From contig NZ_JAODBG010000074.1 of NCBI RefSeq assembly GCF_025463825.1, positions 1 through 64,000 on the forward strand: DNA of 64,000 nucleotides. Reading direction: 5' to 3'. Below, one piece after another: positions 48,976 to 58,139 of this stretch; position 1 is the first letter of the stretch; each line of letters starts with the position of its first letter. The translations under genes and the position numbers were made by a program. The stretch comes from Cryobacterium sp. GTDB lineage: Bacteria > Actinomycetota > Actinomycetes > Actinomycetales > Microbacteriaceae. Below the pieces are notes generated by a model. That model was not told where the DNA came from. It did not search any database and saw only the letters and a list, made by a program, of their open reading frames with translations.

Positions 48976-49365
48976 ATGGTCGAGGGAAGTAAAGCGGAAC
49001 CGTGGAGCCTCACCACCGCGCCGGGCACCGCTGCCTACTCGATGTACCGGGAGGGTGACGAGCTCGTCTGCCAGGTCGGTTCGACCACGTTGAAGTACCA
49101 GGCCAGGGCCATCGACGACCTGCACGCCTGGCTGGTCGCGCAGGGCGACTGGGTGTCGCTGGGCGCGGCCGACGAGCAGAAACCCGCCCCGGAGGGCTCG
49201 GTCGAAGCCTGGGGGCGGTCGTCGGATAACCCCGTCGGCGGCTGGTACGGGTTGCGCAAGGGGTATCGGGGACGCTTCGGCATGTACCTGCCGCCGTTGC
49301 TCGAGCACCTCGGCGTCGCCGAGCTGACGCACGAAAAACGCAACAACTCGATGCGGGCCCTCTGA
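48976..49365 (+). CDS. hypothetical protein (about 129 aa)
   Basis: ORF with GGGAG upstream of ATG; conserved-looking WGRSSDNPVGGWYGLRKGYRGRFGMYLPPLLEHLGVAE. Confidence 0.65.
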   Translation: MVEGSKAEPWSLTTAPGTAAYSMYREGDELVCQVGSTTLKYQARAIDDLHAWLVAQGDWVSLGAADEQKPAPEGSVEAWGRSSDNPVGGWYGLRKGYRGRFGMYLPPLLEHLGVAELTHEKRNNSMRAL

Positions 49366-49439
49366 GCTCGCACCCCACTCGCGGGCGGCCGAACCAGGCT
49401 GGCCGGCACGACTGGCACGGTGACTGGGAAAGGACACGG

Positions 49440-49787
49440 ATGCGCGCACGGATGCCGATGCCGCCCGCGTCGCCGACCGCCCGGCTGTGGGTCGCCCTTG
49501 GCCTCGGAGCGGGCGCGGGCTTCAGCCTCGCCGCCCTGCCGCTGGGCAGCCGCGGCTTCGGTGAATTCCTCGCCCTCGCGGCCCTGTTCACCCTGTGCGC
49601 CTCGGCCCTGGCCGTCACCGGCGCCGCCCAGCAGGTGCTGGCGATCCTGGTCATGGTGCTCAGCGGCGCCGGCACACCGGTCGCCCGGCCCTACCCCGAA
49701 CTGGCCTCCCAGGTCGGCCAGAGTGTTCCGGATGCTCCGGGCAAGCCTCAACCGCGCGCCCCGGGCCGCGCCCTCCCGGTCGCCTAG
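49440..49787 (+). CDS. small membrane protein (DUF6412-like) upstream of YidC homolog
   Basis: three hydrophobic segments; GAAAGGA upstream of ATG; position before a YidC-like gene. Confidence 0.6.
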   Translation: MRARMPMPPASPTARLWVALGLGAGAGFSLAALPLGSRGFGEFLALAALFTLCASALAVTGAAQQVLAILVMVLSGAGTPVARPYPELASQVGQSVPDAPGKPQPRAPGRALPVA

Positions 49788-49890
49788 GGCGCCTTCTGCG
49801 CACCGCACCCCATCGGGTGCCTGCTCTGCGCGCCAACCCTGTCGCGACCACACGGTTCCCACTTTCCGTATTTCCGACCGGGAGACTCCC

Positions 49891-50691
49891 ATGGACATCT
49901 ATGCCTTCGGCCCCATTGCGGCCGTTCTCGACGCGGCCTACCGCGTTCTGCACAACCTCACCCTGTTCCTCACTCCGCTCGCCGCGGCCGATGCGGCCGC
50001 CCTGGCGATCATCGTCGTCACCGTCACCCTGCGCCTGGTACTGATCCCGGTGGGGGTCTCCCAGGCCCGTGCCCAGCAGCTGCGCCAGCGGCTGGCTCCC
50101 CGCCTCGCCGAGCTGCGCCGCCGACACGGCACCGACCCCGCCCGGCTGCAACGCGAGACGATGGCGCTCTATGCGGCCGAGAACGCGTCGCCGCTGGCCG
50201 GCTACCTGCCCCTGCTCGTGCAAGCGCCCGTGCTCTCCATCGTCTACGGCCTGTTCGTGCTGCAGGACATCAACGGGCACGACAACGCCCTGCTGGCCGG
50301 CGGGCTGCTCGGCAGCCCTCTGGGCGCCAGCATCCTCACCGGCTGGGGTGCCGGCCAGGCGCCGGCCGTCCTCGCTGTCGGCCTGCTCCTGTTGGCGGTG
50401 CTTCTGGTGGCGCAGTTGCTCAGCCGGCGGCTGATGCTCGCCCAGGGGGCCGCGGCCGCCGGTGCGACCACGCCCGCGGTCGGCGCACCACCGGCCGCGT
50501 CGCCCGCCGCCGCCGGGCTGTCCCCGGCGGCACAGCTCACCATGACCCGCGCGCTCAGCTGGCTGCCGCTGATCAGCGTGGTCTTCGCGGCCTTCGTGCC
50601 GCTCGCTGCCGCGCTCTACCTCACGGTCAGCGCGCTCTGGAGCGTCACCGAGCGCGCCCTGCTCTGGCGCCTGCTGCGTCCCCGCCGGTGA
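49891..50691 (+). CDS. YidC/Oxa1 family membrane insertase (YidC2-like)
   Basis: VTLRLVLIPVGVSQARAQQLRQRLAPRLAELRRRHGTDPARLQRETMALYAAENASPLAGYLPLLVQAPVL. Confidence 0.88.
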   Translation: MDIYAFGPIAAVLDAAYRVLHNLTLFLTPLAAADAAALAIIVVTVTLRLVLIPVGVSQARAQQLRQRLAPRLAELRRRHGTDPARLQRETMALYAAENASPLAGYLPLLVQAPVLSIVYGLFVLQDINGHDNALLAGGLLGSPLGASILTGWGAGQAPAVLAVGLLLLAVLLVAQLLSRRLMLAQGAAAAGATTPAVGAPPAASPAAAGLSPAAQLTMTRALSWLPLISVVFAAFVPLAAALYLTVSALWSVTERALLWRLLRPRR

Positions 50692-50701
50692 CCCACACAA
50701 A

Positions 50702-50756
50702 ACTGGCCCATTTTCGCTGGTTGCAGCGGCTGCTGCACTAGCGGAAATGGGCCAGT
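50702..50756. repeat. 55-bp palindrome/hairpin ACTGGCCCATTTTCGCT...AGCGGAAATGGGCCAGT between convergent genes
   Basis: 17-bp arms with one G.T mismatch; inner GCAGC-g-GCTGC hairpin. Confidence 0.85.
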
Positions 50757-50772
50757 CATCCCGGGGGACGGG

Positions 50773-51180
50773 TCAGGCTGCGGTGGTGGCGTGGGACTTG
50801 GTGCGGGTGTCGGTCACGCTGGCGCCGGGCTGGCTCTTGGAGCAGAGCACGACCAGGATCACGGCGATGCCGACAGCGATGTGAGGGACCCACGCGTTCG
50901 GGGCCTCGTCGGCGAAGCCGAACAGGAACGGCGAGGCGATCAGGAAGACCGAGGCCAGCACGTCGAAGACCAGGTGCACCGGCATGCCGATGACCTTGAC
51001 CAGGCCGAGCTCGTATCGGGTCAAGAGGCTGTAGAGGATGAGCCCCACGCCGAGGACGCGGGGGATGATGACGGCGGCGCCGCCGACCTCCTCGAACATG
51101 AAGATGGTCGGGGCGAAAATGAGGGCGACGGCCACGACATAGTCGAGAACGGCGTGCACTTTGGTGGGAATGAAACGCAT
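50773..51180 (-). CDS. small four-TM membrane protein (SPW-repeat-like)
   Basis: HAVLDYVVAVALIFAPTIFMF, SLLTRYELGLVKVIGMPVHLVFDVLASVFLIASPFLFGF. Confidence 0.75.
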   Translation of the reverse strand: MRFIPTKVHAVLDYVVAVALIFAPTIFMFEEVGGAAVIIPRVLGVGLILYSLLTRYELGLVKVIGMPVHLVFDVLASVFLIASPFLFGFADEAPNAWVPHIAVGIAVILVVLCSKSQPGASVTDTRTKSHATTAA

Positions 51181-51370
51181 GGGGAGCTCCTGGTGGTTGA
51201 CCGGAGGCCGGATCGCCTCGCACTACTGGTTCGCCACCCTCGGGCCGGCGGATTGGTCCGGCGGCGCATCCGCCCGGTGAACCGCGAAGAATCAACACCT
51301 TGCCAGTTCTGACGGGTGCGCGCATAGTCAACGTGTCGGCACCACCCGGATGCCGGAGAGGACGTCACCG

Positions 51371-51859
51371 ATGTCTCAACAAACCATCACGCAAATGCGG
51401 CTCGAACGGTATTTCGACGCGCCGCCCGACCGGGTGTACCGGGCCTTCACCGATCCGGAGCAACTCGCCGAGTGGTTCGGCCCGCTCGGGTTCCACGTGC
51501 CCCGCTCCACCGTGCGCGTCGACGCCAGGCCCGGCGGTTACTGGCGCCTGGTCATGGTGAACAACGACAACCCGGCCATCACCTCGCCCGTCGACTCCGT
51601 CTTCACCGAGGTGGACGAGAACGCCAGGCTCGTCGGGTACGAGGATGCGAGGGGGATGCCGGGGGTGCGGGACGGCACCCGCCTCGTCCTGAGCATCGAG
51701 TTCACCCCCGACGGCGACGGCACCCTGCTGCGCATCGTGCAGGGACCTTTCCCGGAGGAGCTGAGCGATAAGGGCGCAGTGGGCTGGCGGCAGTCGTTCG
51801 GCAAACTCGATGCCTTGCTCCGGACCCGGCCGGAGCGGCGGACCGCCACGCGAGCCTGA
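51371..51859 (+). CDS. SRPBCC/AHSA1 domain protein
   Basis: ERYFDAPPDRVYRAFTDPEQLAEWFGP, DARPGGYWRLVM, GWRQSFGKLDALL. Confidence 0.9.
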   Translation: MSQQTITQMRLERYFDAPPDRVYRAFTDPEQLAEWFGPLGFHVPRSTVRVDARPGGYWRLVMVNNDNPAITSPVDSVFTEVDENARLVGYEDARGMPGVRDGTRLVLSIEFTPDGDGTLLRIVQGPFPEELSDKGAVGWRQSFGKLDALLRTRPERRTATRA

Positions 51860-51868
51860 ACGAGCCCG

Positions 51869-52714
51869 TCAGCAGCGTGAGTACACGTAGCCGGGGGCGC
51901 CGGCGGCCACGAGGTCGCGGTCGCGCAAGATCATCGACCGCGGCCGGCCCGGTTCGGCGCAGGCCGACGCGAAGTCCAGCCGAAGGTCGTCCGCGTACTC
52001 GATCGCCCACACCTGGTCGCCGTAGGCCCCGGTGTACAGCCCGCATTCCTGCCAGCGGTCGCACTCCTCCACGACGGCGAAATCGAACGTGCCGGCCAGC
52101 TCGCCCGCCAGCTCGGCGGCGTTCTTCTGTCCGATGGCGAGGCCGGCGGCGTGCGCGCCCGCCACGAACAGGCCCGCCAGGGCGAGGTTGTCATCCACGG
52201 TGAGCAGACCGGCCGATCGGGTGAACGAGTCGAGATTGTCGATCTCCACGGCGTCGAAGCCGTCGCGGGCACAGGCCGTGATCGCCGGCAGCAGCAGTGC
52301 GGCGATGGCGGAGCGGGACTGGGCGGTGCTCGTGTCGTACAGGAACTCGTCCGGCCAGTTCTCGTCGCGGACGGGCTCGCCGCCGTCGGTGAGGACCAGG
52401 TCGGGGGAGTCGGTCAGGACCCGCTCCGAGTCGGCCGGTTGGGTCTGGAACCCGTTCAGGTAGCAGACCGAATACAAGCCGGCGGCGGGTGATTCGGTGC
52501 TGTCGCGCACGATGACGCCGACGCCGGCCGGCGGGTCGTATGCGCCGCCGAGCTGATAGTCCAGACCGACCCCGGCGGGTGGCAGGGCGGGCGGGGCCGC
52601 CGGGGCTGCCGGCGCGGGCGCCGCGCAGCTGCCCAGGAGCAGCGCCGTGACCAGCACGGGCACCAGCCCGGGCGACACCTGTCGCCCGGGGGATGTGCGG
52701 CTGGTCATCCGCAT
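51869..52714 (-). CDS. GH114-like endo-alpha-1,4-polygalactosaminidase lipoprotein
   Basis: lipobox LLGSC; YQLGGAYDPPAGVGVIVRD, GFDAVEIDNLDSF, GLAIGQKNAAEL, FAVVEECDRWQEC. Confidence 0.87.
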   Translation of the reverse strand: MRMTSRTSPGRQVSPGLVPVLVTALLLGSCAAPAPAAPAAPPALPPAGVGLDYQLGGAYDPPAGVGVIVRDSTESPAAGLYSVCYLNGFQTQPADSERVLTDSPDLVLTDGGEPVRDENWPDEFLYDTSTAQSRSAIAALLLPAITACARDGFDAVEIDNLDSFTRSAGLLTVDDNLALAGLFVAGAHAAGLAIGQKNAAELAGELAGTFDFAVVEECDRWQECGLYTGAYGDQVWAIEYADDLRLDFASACAEPGRPRSMILRDRDLVAAGAPGYVYSRC

Positions 52715-52729
52715 GCCGCGGGCGAGAGG

Positions 52730-53230
52730 TTAGGCGACCTCGGCGACGCTGGCGTTCAGCACGTCGTCGAGGGTGACGAAGGCTTCTTCTTCGGTGGACT
52801 TCTGCGCGAGCGCGAGCTCGGAGACGAGCACCTGGCGGGCCTTGATGAGCATCCGCTTCTCGCCGGCGGAGACGCCGGAGATGCGGTCGCGGCGCCACAG
52901 GTCGCGAACGACCTCGCTGACGCGGTAGACGCTGCCGCTGCCCATCTTCTCGGTGTTGGCCTTGTACCGGCGCGACCAGTTGCTGGGCTCTTCCTCGACC
53001 TCGCTGCGGAGCACGTCGAAGACGGCCTCGACACCGGCGGCGTCGATGACGTCGCGAACGCCGACGAGCTCGGCGTTGTCGATGGGCAGGTTGATGGCCA
53101 GATCACTCTGGTGCACGGTGAGCGTGATGTACCGCTTCTCGACACCCTTGATCGTGCGGGTGTCGACCGCGGTGATCGTTGCTGCGCCGTGGTGGGGATA
53201 GACGACGGTCTCGCCGACTTCGAAAATCAT
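52730..53230 (-). CDS. carD: CarD family transcriptional regulator
   Basis: [52 protein letters not shown]-like C-terminus. Confidence 0.93.
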   Translation of the reverse strand: MIFEVGETVVYPHHGAATITAVDTRTIKGVEKRYITLTVHQSDLAINLPIDNAELVGVRDVIDAAGVEAVFDVLRSEVEEEPSNWSRRYKANTEKMGSGSVYRVSEVVRDLWRRDRISGVSAGEKRMLIKARQVLVSELALAQKSTEEEAFVTLDDVLNASVAEVA

Positions 53231-53431
53231 CTGATGCAGCCTCATAATTCTTTGAGCGTGGTTGACGTATCACCCGAACGTCAGCGCCGGGCGCGGACGT
53301 GCTCCACCGCGGTGCTGCGACAGCCGATTGGACGCACTCGGGGCGGATCACCGGGTACAGCATGCGACTGAAAATGGCACAGCGGTTCGTTAAGGGTATT
53401 CAGAGAGTGTATCATTCCCGCCTCGCTGGCC

Positions 53432-54112
53432 CTATTCGTTACCGGAGCCGTCCTTCTCGAGTTCGGTGACCCGTTGCACGATCCAGGACGACAGCGTCGC
53501 GGTGAGCACACCGAGCACGGCCACGCCGCCCAGCATCAGGCCGGTGGCGATGGCGCGCCCCCGCACGGTCACCGGCGTGAAGTCCCCGTAGCCGACCGTC
53601 GTCACGGTCACCGCCGCCCACCAGAGCGAGTCGCCGAACGAGGTGATGTTCGCGGCGGGGTCGTTCCGCTCGGCTTGGAGCACAGCCAATGCGGCGATAT
53701 AGGTGACCAGCACCGCGGCGCTGGCGAGGTAGACCAGTACCCGGGCGCGAAACGCGGCGCCGGCGGAGGACTGGAAGACGCTGCTGTGAGCGATCACCCG
53801 GAGCAGTCGCAGCGGGCGCAGCAAGGGGAGCAGCACGAAGAGCAGAGCCAGCGGATGCCGCCTCGCCCACTGCCAGGGGTGCGTTGCGAGGGCGAGGTTC
53901 ACGACGTAGCTCACCGGGAAGAGCGCCCAGGTGACCAGGATCAGCAGCCTGAGGACGCCCGCGGTCGCCAGGTCGACGGGGGCGATGACCACGACCGAGT
54001 AGGCGGCCAGGAAGACCAGGGCCGCGATGCTGAGGGGCCAGTCCGTGGCCTGCTGCCAGTGCGCCTGGCGCGGGCCACCCCACCGGTCCGGCCGCCTCTC
54101 GGTGGTGATCAT
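53432..54112 (-). CDS. voltage-gated-like potassium channel
   Basis: multi-TM, selectivity filter TVTTVGYGDFTPVT. Confidence 0.9.
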   Translation of the reverse strand: MITTERRPDRWGGPRQAHWQQATDWPLSIAALVFLAAYSVVVIAPVDLATAGVLRLLILVTWALFPVSYVVNLALATHPWQWARRHPLALLFVLLPLLRPLRLLRVIAHSSVFQSSAGAAFRARVLVYLASAAVLVTYIAALAVLQAERNDPAANITSFGDSLWWAAVTVTTVGYGDFTPVTVRGRAIATGLMLGGVAVLGVLTATLSSWIVQRVTELEKDGSGNE

Positions 54113-54305
54113 GCGGGCATCTTGCAACCGGCACTGTGGCACGCCAAGGACGGCCGCCGGCATGGAACTCTACCGGTTGGGTGCTTTTTCACCCCATCAA
54201 AGGGGGCTGGAACACGACCATCGTGCCAAAATGTGCAGGACGGTGACTGGACTCCACCCCGCTCAGCGCAGGAGCCCTCTGGCCGTGGTCAGGAGGTGCC
54301 CGATC

Positions 54306-55322
54306 ATGGTTGTACCGGTGCCGGGCCCGAGGGACGACGCCTTCGAACGGGCGGTGCGTGATCCGCTGTTCCTCGAGGCGGTACGCGCTGCACACCGGGG
54401 GAGCTGGGCTGTCCTCGACGCGCTGTGGTGGGCGTCGCATCCGGACGACACCGCGCCCAGCGGCACGGCCGCGCCCCAGGCGCGGGTCCGGGACCTGCAG
54501 CGGCGGGTGTTCGCCGCGGATGCCGATGCCGTCGGCGACCCCGCCGTGATCGGCGCTCTGCGAGAGTTGGAGAGTGAGATCGCCCGGGAGCGGATGGCGA
54601 TTGACGCGGCCGTCGTTGCCGTGCGGTTCGACGAGAGCCGCCGCGTCGGTGCGCCCCTGTTGGTGCAGGCCCCTGCCGCGCCCCCGGTGGTGCAGGCCCC
54701 GGCAGCTTTCCCCGTGCCTGTGGCGCCGGGCCCGCTCGCGCCCGGCCGCCCGGCGAGAGTTCGCCTGGCGGCCTACCTCGCCGCGGCCGTCCTGGTCGGC
54801 CTGGTGATCGGTGGCCAGCTGGCCGCGACGCCCGCGCGTGACGCGGTCCTGCCGCCGACGTCGTCGACGGCAGCGGACGACATCGATGAGGCCCCGGTTC
54901 TGGCCCTCGCCATCTTCGACCGCGCGCGAATTGTGACAGATATCCCACCGACGCCGGTGCCGTCCTCCTTCGACCGGTCGTCGCTGCGTGCGGTGTGGTC
55001 GGTGAGCTGGGACATTGCCGGCCCCCGGGCGGAGCCCCCGTATTTCGTCGCCCGGGGCGCCGGCGGCCGGGTGTGCCTCCTGGCGATGGTCACCGACGCC
55101 CGCCATGCATCCACCTGTGTGAGCACGGCTGAGTTCGCCGAAACCGGGATGCGGCTCTTCTGGACCACTGACGTCGCCGTCGATGCCACTGCGACGCCGC
55201 ATACGCAGAATCTGGTGCTCGAGTGGACCCCGGCCGGGCGGTTCGAGGTGGAGTCGGCCGACCCGCCCCGGCGCACGTGGCGGAGGGGCCTGTGCCCCAC
55301 CGACCTCCCCCGCCCCTGTTGA
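54306..55322 (+). CDS. uncharacterised single-TM protein, paralog A
   Basis: AGGAGG upstream of ATG; DALWWASHPDD, RDLQRRVFAADADAVGDPAV, TM AAYLAAAVLVGLVIGGQLAA, extracellular VCLLAMV...STCVS. Confidence 0.75.
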   Translation: MVVPVPGPRDDAFERAVRDPLFLEAVRAAHRGSWAVLDALWWASHPDDTAPSGTAAPQARVRDLQRRVFAADADAVGDPAVIGALRELESEIARERMAIDAAVVAVRFDESRRVGAPLLVQAPAAPPVVQAPAAFPVPVAPGPLAPGRPARVRLAAYLAAAVLVGLVIGGQLAATPARDAVLPPTSSTAADDIDEAPVLALAIFDRARIVTDIPPTPVPSSFDRSSLRAVWSVSWDIAGPRAEPPYFVARGAGGRVCLLAMVTDARHASTCVSTAEFAETGMRLFWTTDVAVDATATPHTQNLVLEWTPAGRFEVESADPPRRTWRRGLCPTDLPRPC

Positions 55323-55392
55323 CTCCGGCCGGCCTAGCGCGGCCGGAATCGCCGGCCCGTGGCAGGATGTGCGCAACAACGACGGGAGTGTC

Positions 55393-56394
55393 GTGGCAGA
55401 GGCGCAGCGTGAGAATGATCCGTATCGGCAGGCCCTCGACGATCCGGCCTTCCTCACAGCGGTGGGTGCGGTCTACCGCGGCCGGCTGGCGGTCCTCGAC
55501 GCCCTGTGGTGGGAGGCGCACCCGGATGACCCGGCGCCCGACGGCCGGCCGGCACCCGTGGAGCGGCTGCGCGCGCTGCAGCGCCGGGTGTTCGCGGCGG
55601 ACGGCGACGCCGCCGGCGACCGGGCCGTTGCGGAGGCGCTGCTGGAGCTCCAGGCGGACATCGCGGCGGAGCGGTCGGCCATCGGAGCGGCAATCGACGC
55701 GGCCCGCGCCGGTATCGCGGAGCCGCCGGGAGGAGCCGCCGCGCCAGCCGCCGGACCATCCGCCGGGCCGGAGCCGGACGCGGCCGGCCCGTGGCCGTCG
55801 CCGGAGACTCTGCCCGAGAAGAAGGGTTCCGGGCTGCACCCCCATGGCCGGGTGCTGGTGGCTGCCGGCCTGGCCGGCGCTGTGCTGCTCGGGGCGCTGC
55901 TGGGCAGCAACGTCACGACCGCGGTGAATTCGGCCGGCGGGGAACCGCCGGCGACGACGGCAAGCGACCCAACCCCGACGGACGACCAGTCGGCGCAGGT
56001 CGGCCGGGTCTTCGACCGGATCCAGACCGCCAGGGATATCCCGCTGGTGCCGATGCCCGAGACGTTCGACCCCGAGTCCTTCCGCTATCTGGGCTCGGCG
56101 GGATGGACGGACCGCGACGCCGACGGCCTGACGGATTCGCCGTACTACGCCGCGCGCGGGGCCAACGGAACCGTGTGCCTCGTCGTGGTGCCGGAGGGCA
56201 GCGGATACCTGTCGACCTGCGCGATCGAGGCCGCCTATCCGGGGTCGGGGCTGCACCTGTTCTGGCAGAGCACCGATCTGCACCCGACGGTACCGGCCGG
56301 CGCCGAGGCCGTCGTCCTGGACATCACCGTGGCCTGGCTGAGCGACGCCACGATCCAGACCAGGGGATCCGGCCGCACCATTGCGGGCCCCTGA
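55393..56394 (+). CDS. uncharacterised single-TM protein, paralog B
   Basis: DALWWEAHPDD, RALQRRVFAADGDAAGDRAV, TM VLVAAGLAGAVLLGALLGSNV, extracellular VCLVVVPEGSGYLSTCA. Confidence 0.75.
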   Translation: MAEAQRENDPYRQALDDPAFLTAVGAVYRGRLAVLDALWWEAHPDDPAPDGRPAPVERLRALQRRVFAADGDAAGDRAVAEALLELQADIAAERSAIGAAIDAARAGIAEPPGGAAAPAAGPSAGPEPDAAGPWPSPETLPEKKGSGLHPHGRVLVAAGLAGAVLLGALLGSNVTTAVNSAGGEPPATTASDPTPTDDQSAQVGRVFDRIQTARDIPLVPMPETFDPESFRYLGSAGWTDRDADGLTDSPYYAARGANGTVCLVVVPEGSGYLSTCAIEAAYPGSGLHLFWQSTDLHPTVPAGAEAVVLDITVAWLSDATIQTRGSGRTIAGP

Positions 56395-56406
56395 CCGCTC
56401 CGGCTT

Positions 56407-57048
56407 CTACAGCCCCTTCTCCACCATGTCGATCACCCGCACGATGAGGGTCTGCTTCACGGGTGCCGGCAGGGCGCGAAGCGGTCCGTCGATGAAGAGT
56501 TCGGCGAGACCGTGCACGGCAGACCAGGCCAGGAACTCGGCCGTGGGGCGGCGCTCCGGCGGCAGCAGGCGCACCGTGACGAGGTCGTCCAGGGCCCGAG
56601 TGAGCAACTGGAACGGGGTGAGGCCGCTGTTGCCGGCGCGGGCAGAGGTCGTGGCGCTGTCCATGTCTGAGGAGGCCGAGAACGCGGTCTGGAACTGGCC
56701 GGGCTCCTCGAGCGCGAAGCGGAGGTAGCCGGTCCCCACGGCGCGGAAGCGGAGCCGGGCGTCTTCAACGACGTCCGTCGGCGCGATGGCGGCTTGATCG
56801 GCCTCGATGGCCTGCGCGACCAGGGCCTGGCAGCTCGAGCAGACGGCATCCAGCAGCGCCTGCCGGTCGGCGAAGTGCCGGTACGCGGCGTTGGGCGTCA
56901 CCCCCGCTCGACGGGTCGCCTCGCGCACCACCACGGCCGCCGGTCCGCCCTCGCGCGCCAGGTCCACACCCGCCTCGATCAGGGCACGGCGCAGGTCGCC
57001 GTGGCGGTACGACGTTCGCACGGTTGATTCGCCGGTTCCCGTTGTCAC
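56407..57048 (-). CDS. TetR family regulator of the divergent ABC operon
   Basis: DLRRALIEAGVDLAREGGPAAVVVREATRRAGVTPNAAYRHFADRQALLDAV. Confidence 0.9.
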   Translation of the reverse strand: MTTGTGESTVRTSYRHGDLRRALIEAGVDLAREGGPAAVVVREATRRAGVTPNAAYRHFADRQALLDAVCSSCQALVAQAIEADQAAIAPTDVVEDARLRFRAVGTGYLRFALEEPGQFQTAFSASSDMDSATTSARAGNSGLTPFQLLTRALDDLVTVRLLPPERRPTAEFLAWSAVHGLAELFIDGPLRALPAPVKQTLIVRVIDMVEKGL

Positions 57049-57143
57049 GTCGCCTCCATCTGGTTAACATGGGATCTTACATGTGTACATCGTCCACATA
57101 CAGCCAGACCCATCCAATTCTCTTCAATCGGCAGGGGCATGAC

Positions 57144-58139
57144 ATGGCATTCATCGAAGCCGCCGGGCTCACCAAGGTCTACAAATCCAAGAGCGGTCCG
57201 GTGCACGCGCTGGCCGGGCTCGACCTCTCCGTTCCACAGGGCACGGTCACCGCGATCCTCGGCCCGAACGGCGCCGGCAAGACCACCGTGGTGAAGATCC
57301 TCACCACCCTCATCCGGCCCAACGCCGGCACCGCGATCGTCGACGGTATCAACGTCCTCGAGAACCCCAAGGCCGTGCGCAGCATCATCGGCGTGTCCGG
57401 GCAGTACGCCGCTGTCGACGAGAACCTCACCGGCTTCGAGAACCTGGAAATGGTCGGCCGGCTCTACCACCTGGGCGGCGCCGCCTCCCGCCGACGGGCG
57501 CAGGAACTCATCGACCTGTTCGAGCTCACCGCGGCGGGCAACCGGCCGGTGAAGGGCTTCTCCGGCGGGATGCGGCGCCGCATCGACCTTGCCGGTGCCC
57601 TGGTGTTCAACCCCAAGATCCTCTTCCTGGACGAGCCCACCACGGGGCTCGACCCGCGCAGCCGGATAGCGCTGTGGGGCGTGATCAACGGGCTGGTCGA
57701 GCGAGGCACAACCGTGCTGCTCACCACCCAATACCTCGAGGAGGCCGACCAGCTGGCCGACAGCATCGCGGTCATCGACGACGGCAGAGTGATCGCCGAG
57801 GGAACCTCGGATGAGCTGAAGGCGCAGATCGGCGGCCACCGGGTGGTGATCGCCCTCGTCGACGCGGCCGACGGCGCTGCCGGCCGCGAGGTCCTGGCCC
57901 GGTACGGCGCCGGCGAACCGCTGGTATCCGGCGACGGTCGCGGCCTCGACGTGGCGGTGACCGACGGGCCGCCCGCCCTGCAGCACGTGCTCGCGGACCT
58001 GCGCAGCGCCGGGGTGGAGCTGCACGACGCGGGCATGCGCCGGCCCACCCTCGATGACGTGTTCCTCAAGCTCACCGGCCACAAGGCCGACAAGGCGTCG
58101 GACGAGAACGAAGACGAAAAACTGGAGAAGGTGAAATGA
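57144..58139 (+). CDS. daunorubicin-resistance-type ABC transporter ATP-binding protein
   Basis: LGPNGAGKTTVVKILTTLIRPNAGTAIVDG, FSGGMRRRIDLAGALVFNPKILFLDEPTTGLDPRSR. Confidence 0.92.
   Translation: MAFIEAAGLTKVYKSKSGPVHALAGLDLSVPQGTVTAILGPNGAGKTTVVKILTTLIRPNAGTAIVDGINVLENPKAVRSIIGVSGQYAAVDENLTGFENLEMVGRLYHLGGAASRRRAQELIDLFELTAAGNRPVKGFSGGMRRRIDLAGALVFNPKILFLDEPTTGLDPRSRIALWGVINGLVERGTTVLLTTQYLEEADQLADSIAVIDDGRVIAEGTSDELKAQIGGHRVVIALVDAADGAAGREVLARYGAGEPLVSGDGRGLDVAVTDGPPALQHVLADLRSAGVELHDAGMRRPTLDDVFLKLTGHKADKASDENEDEKLEKVK

Noticed and set aside
57049-57143. TetR operator ATGT-gt-ACAT in the DrrAB promoter region
   Set aside because: Only 4-bp arms, too short to distinguish from chance.
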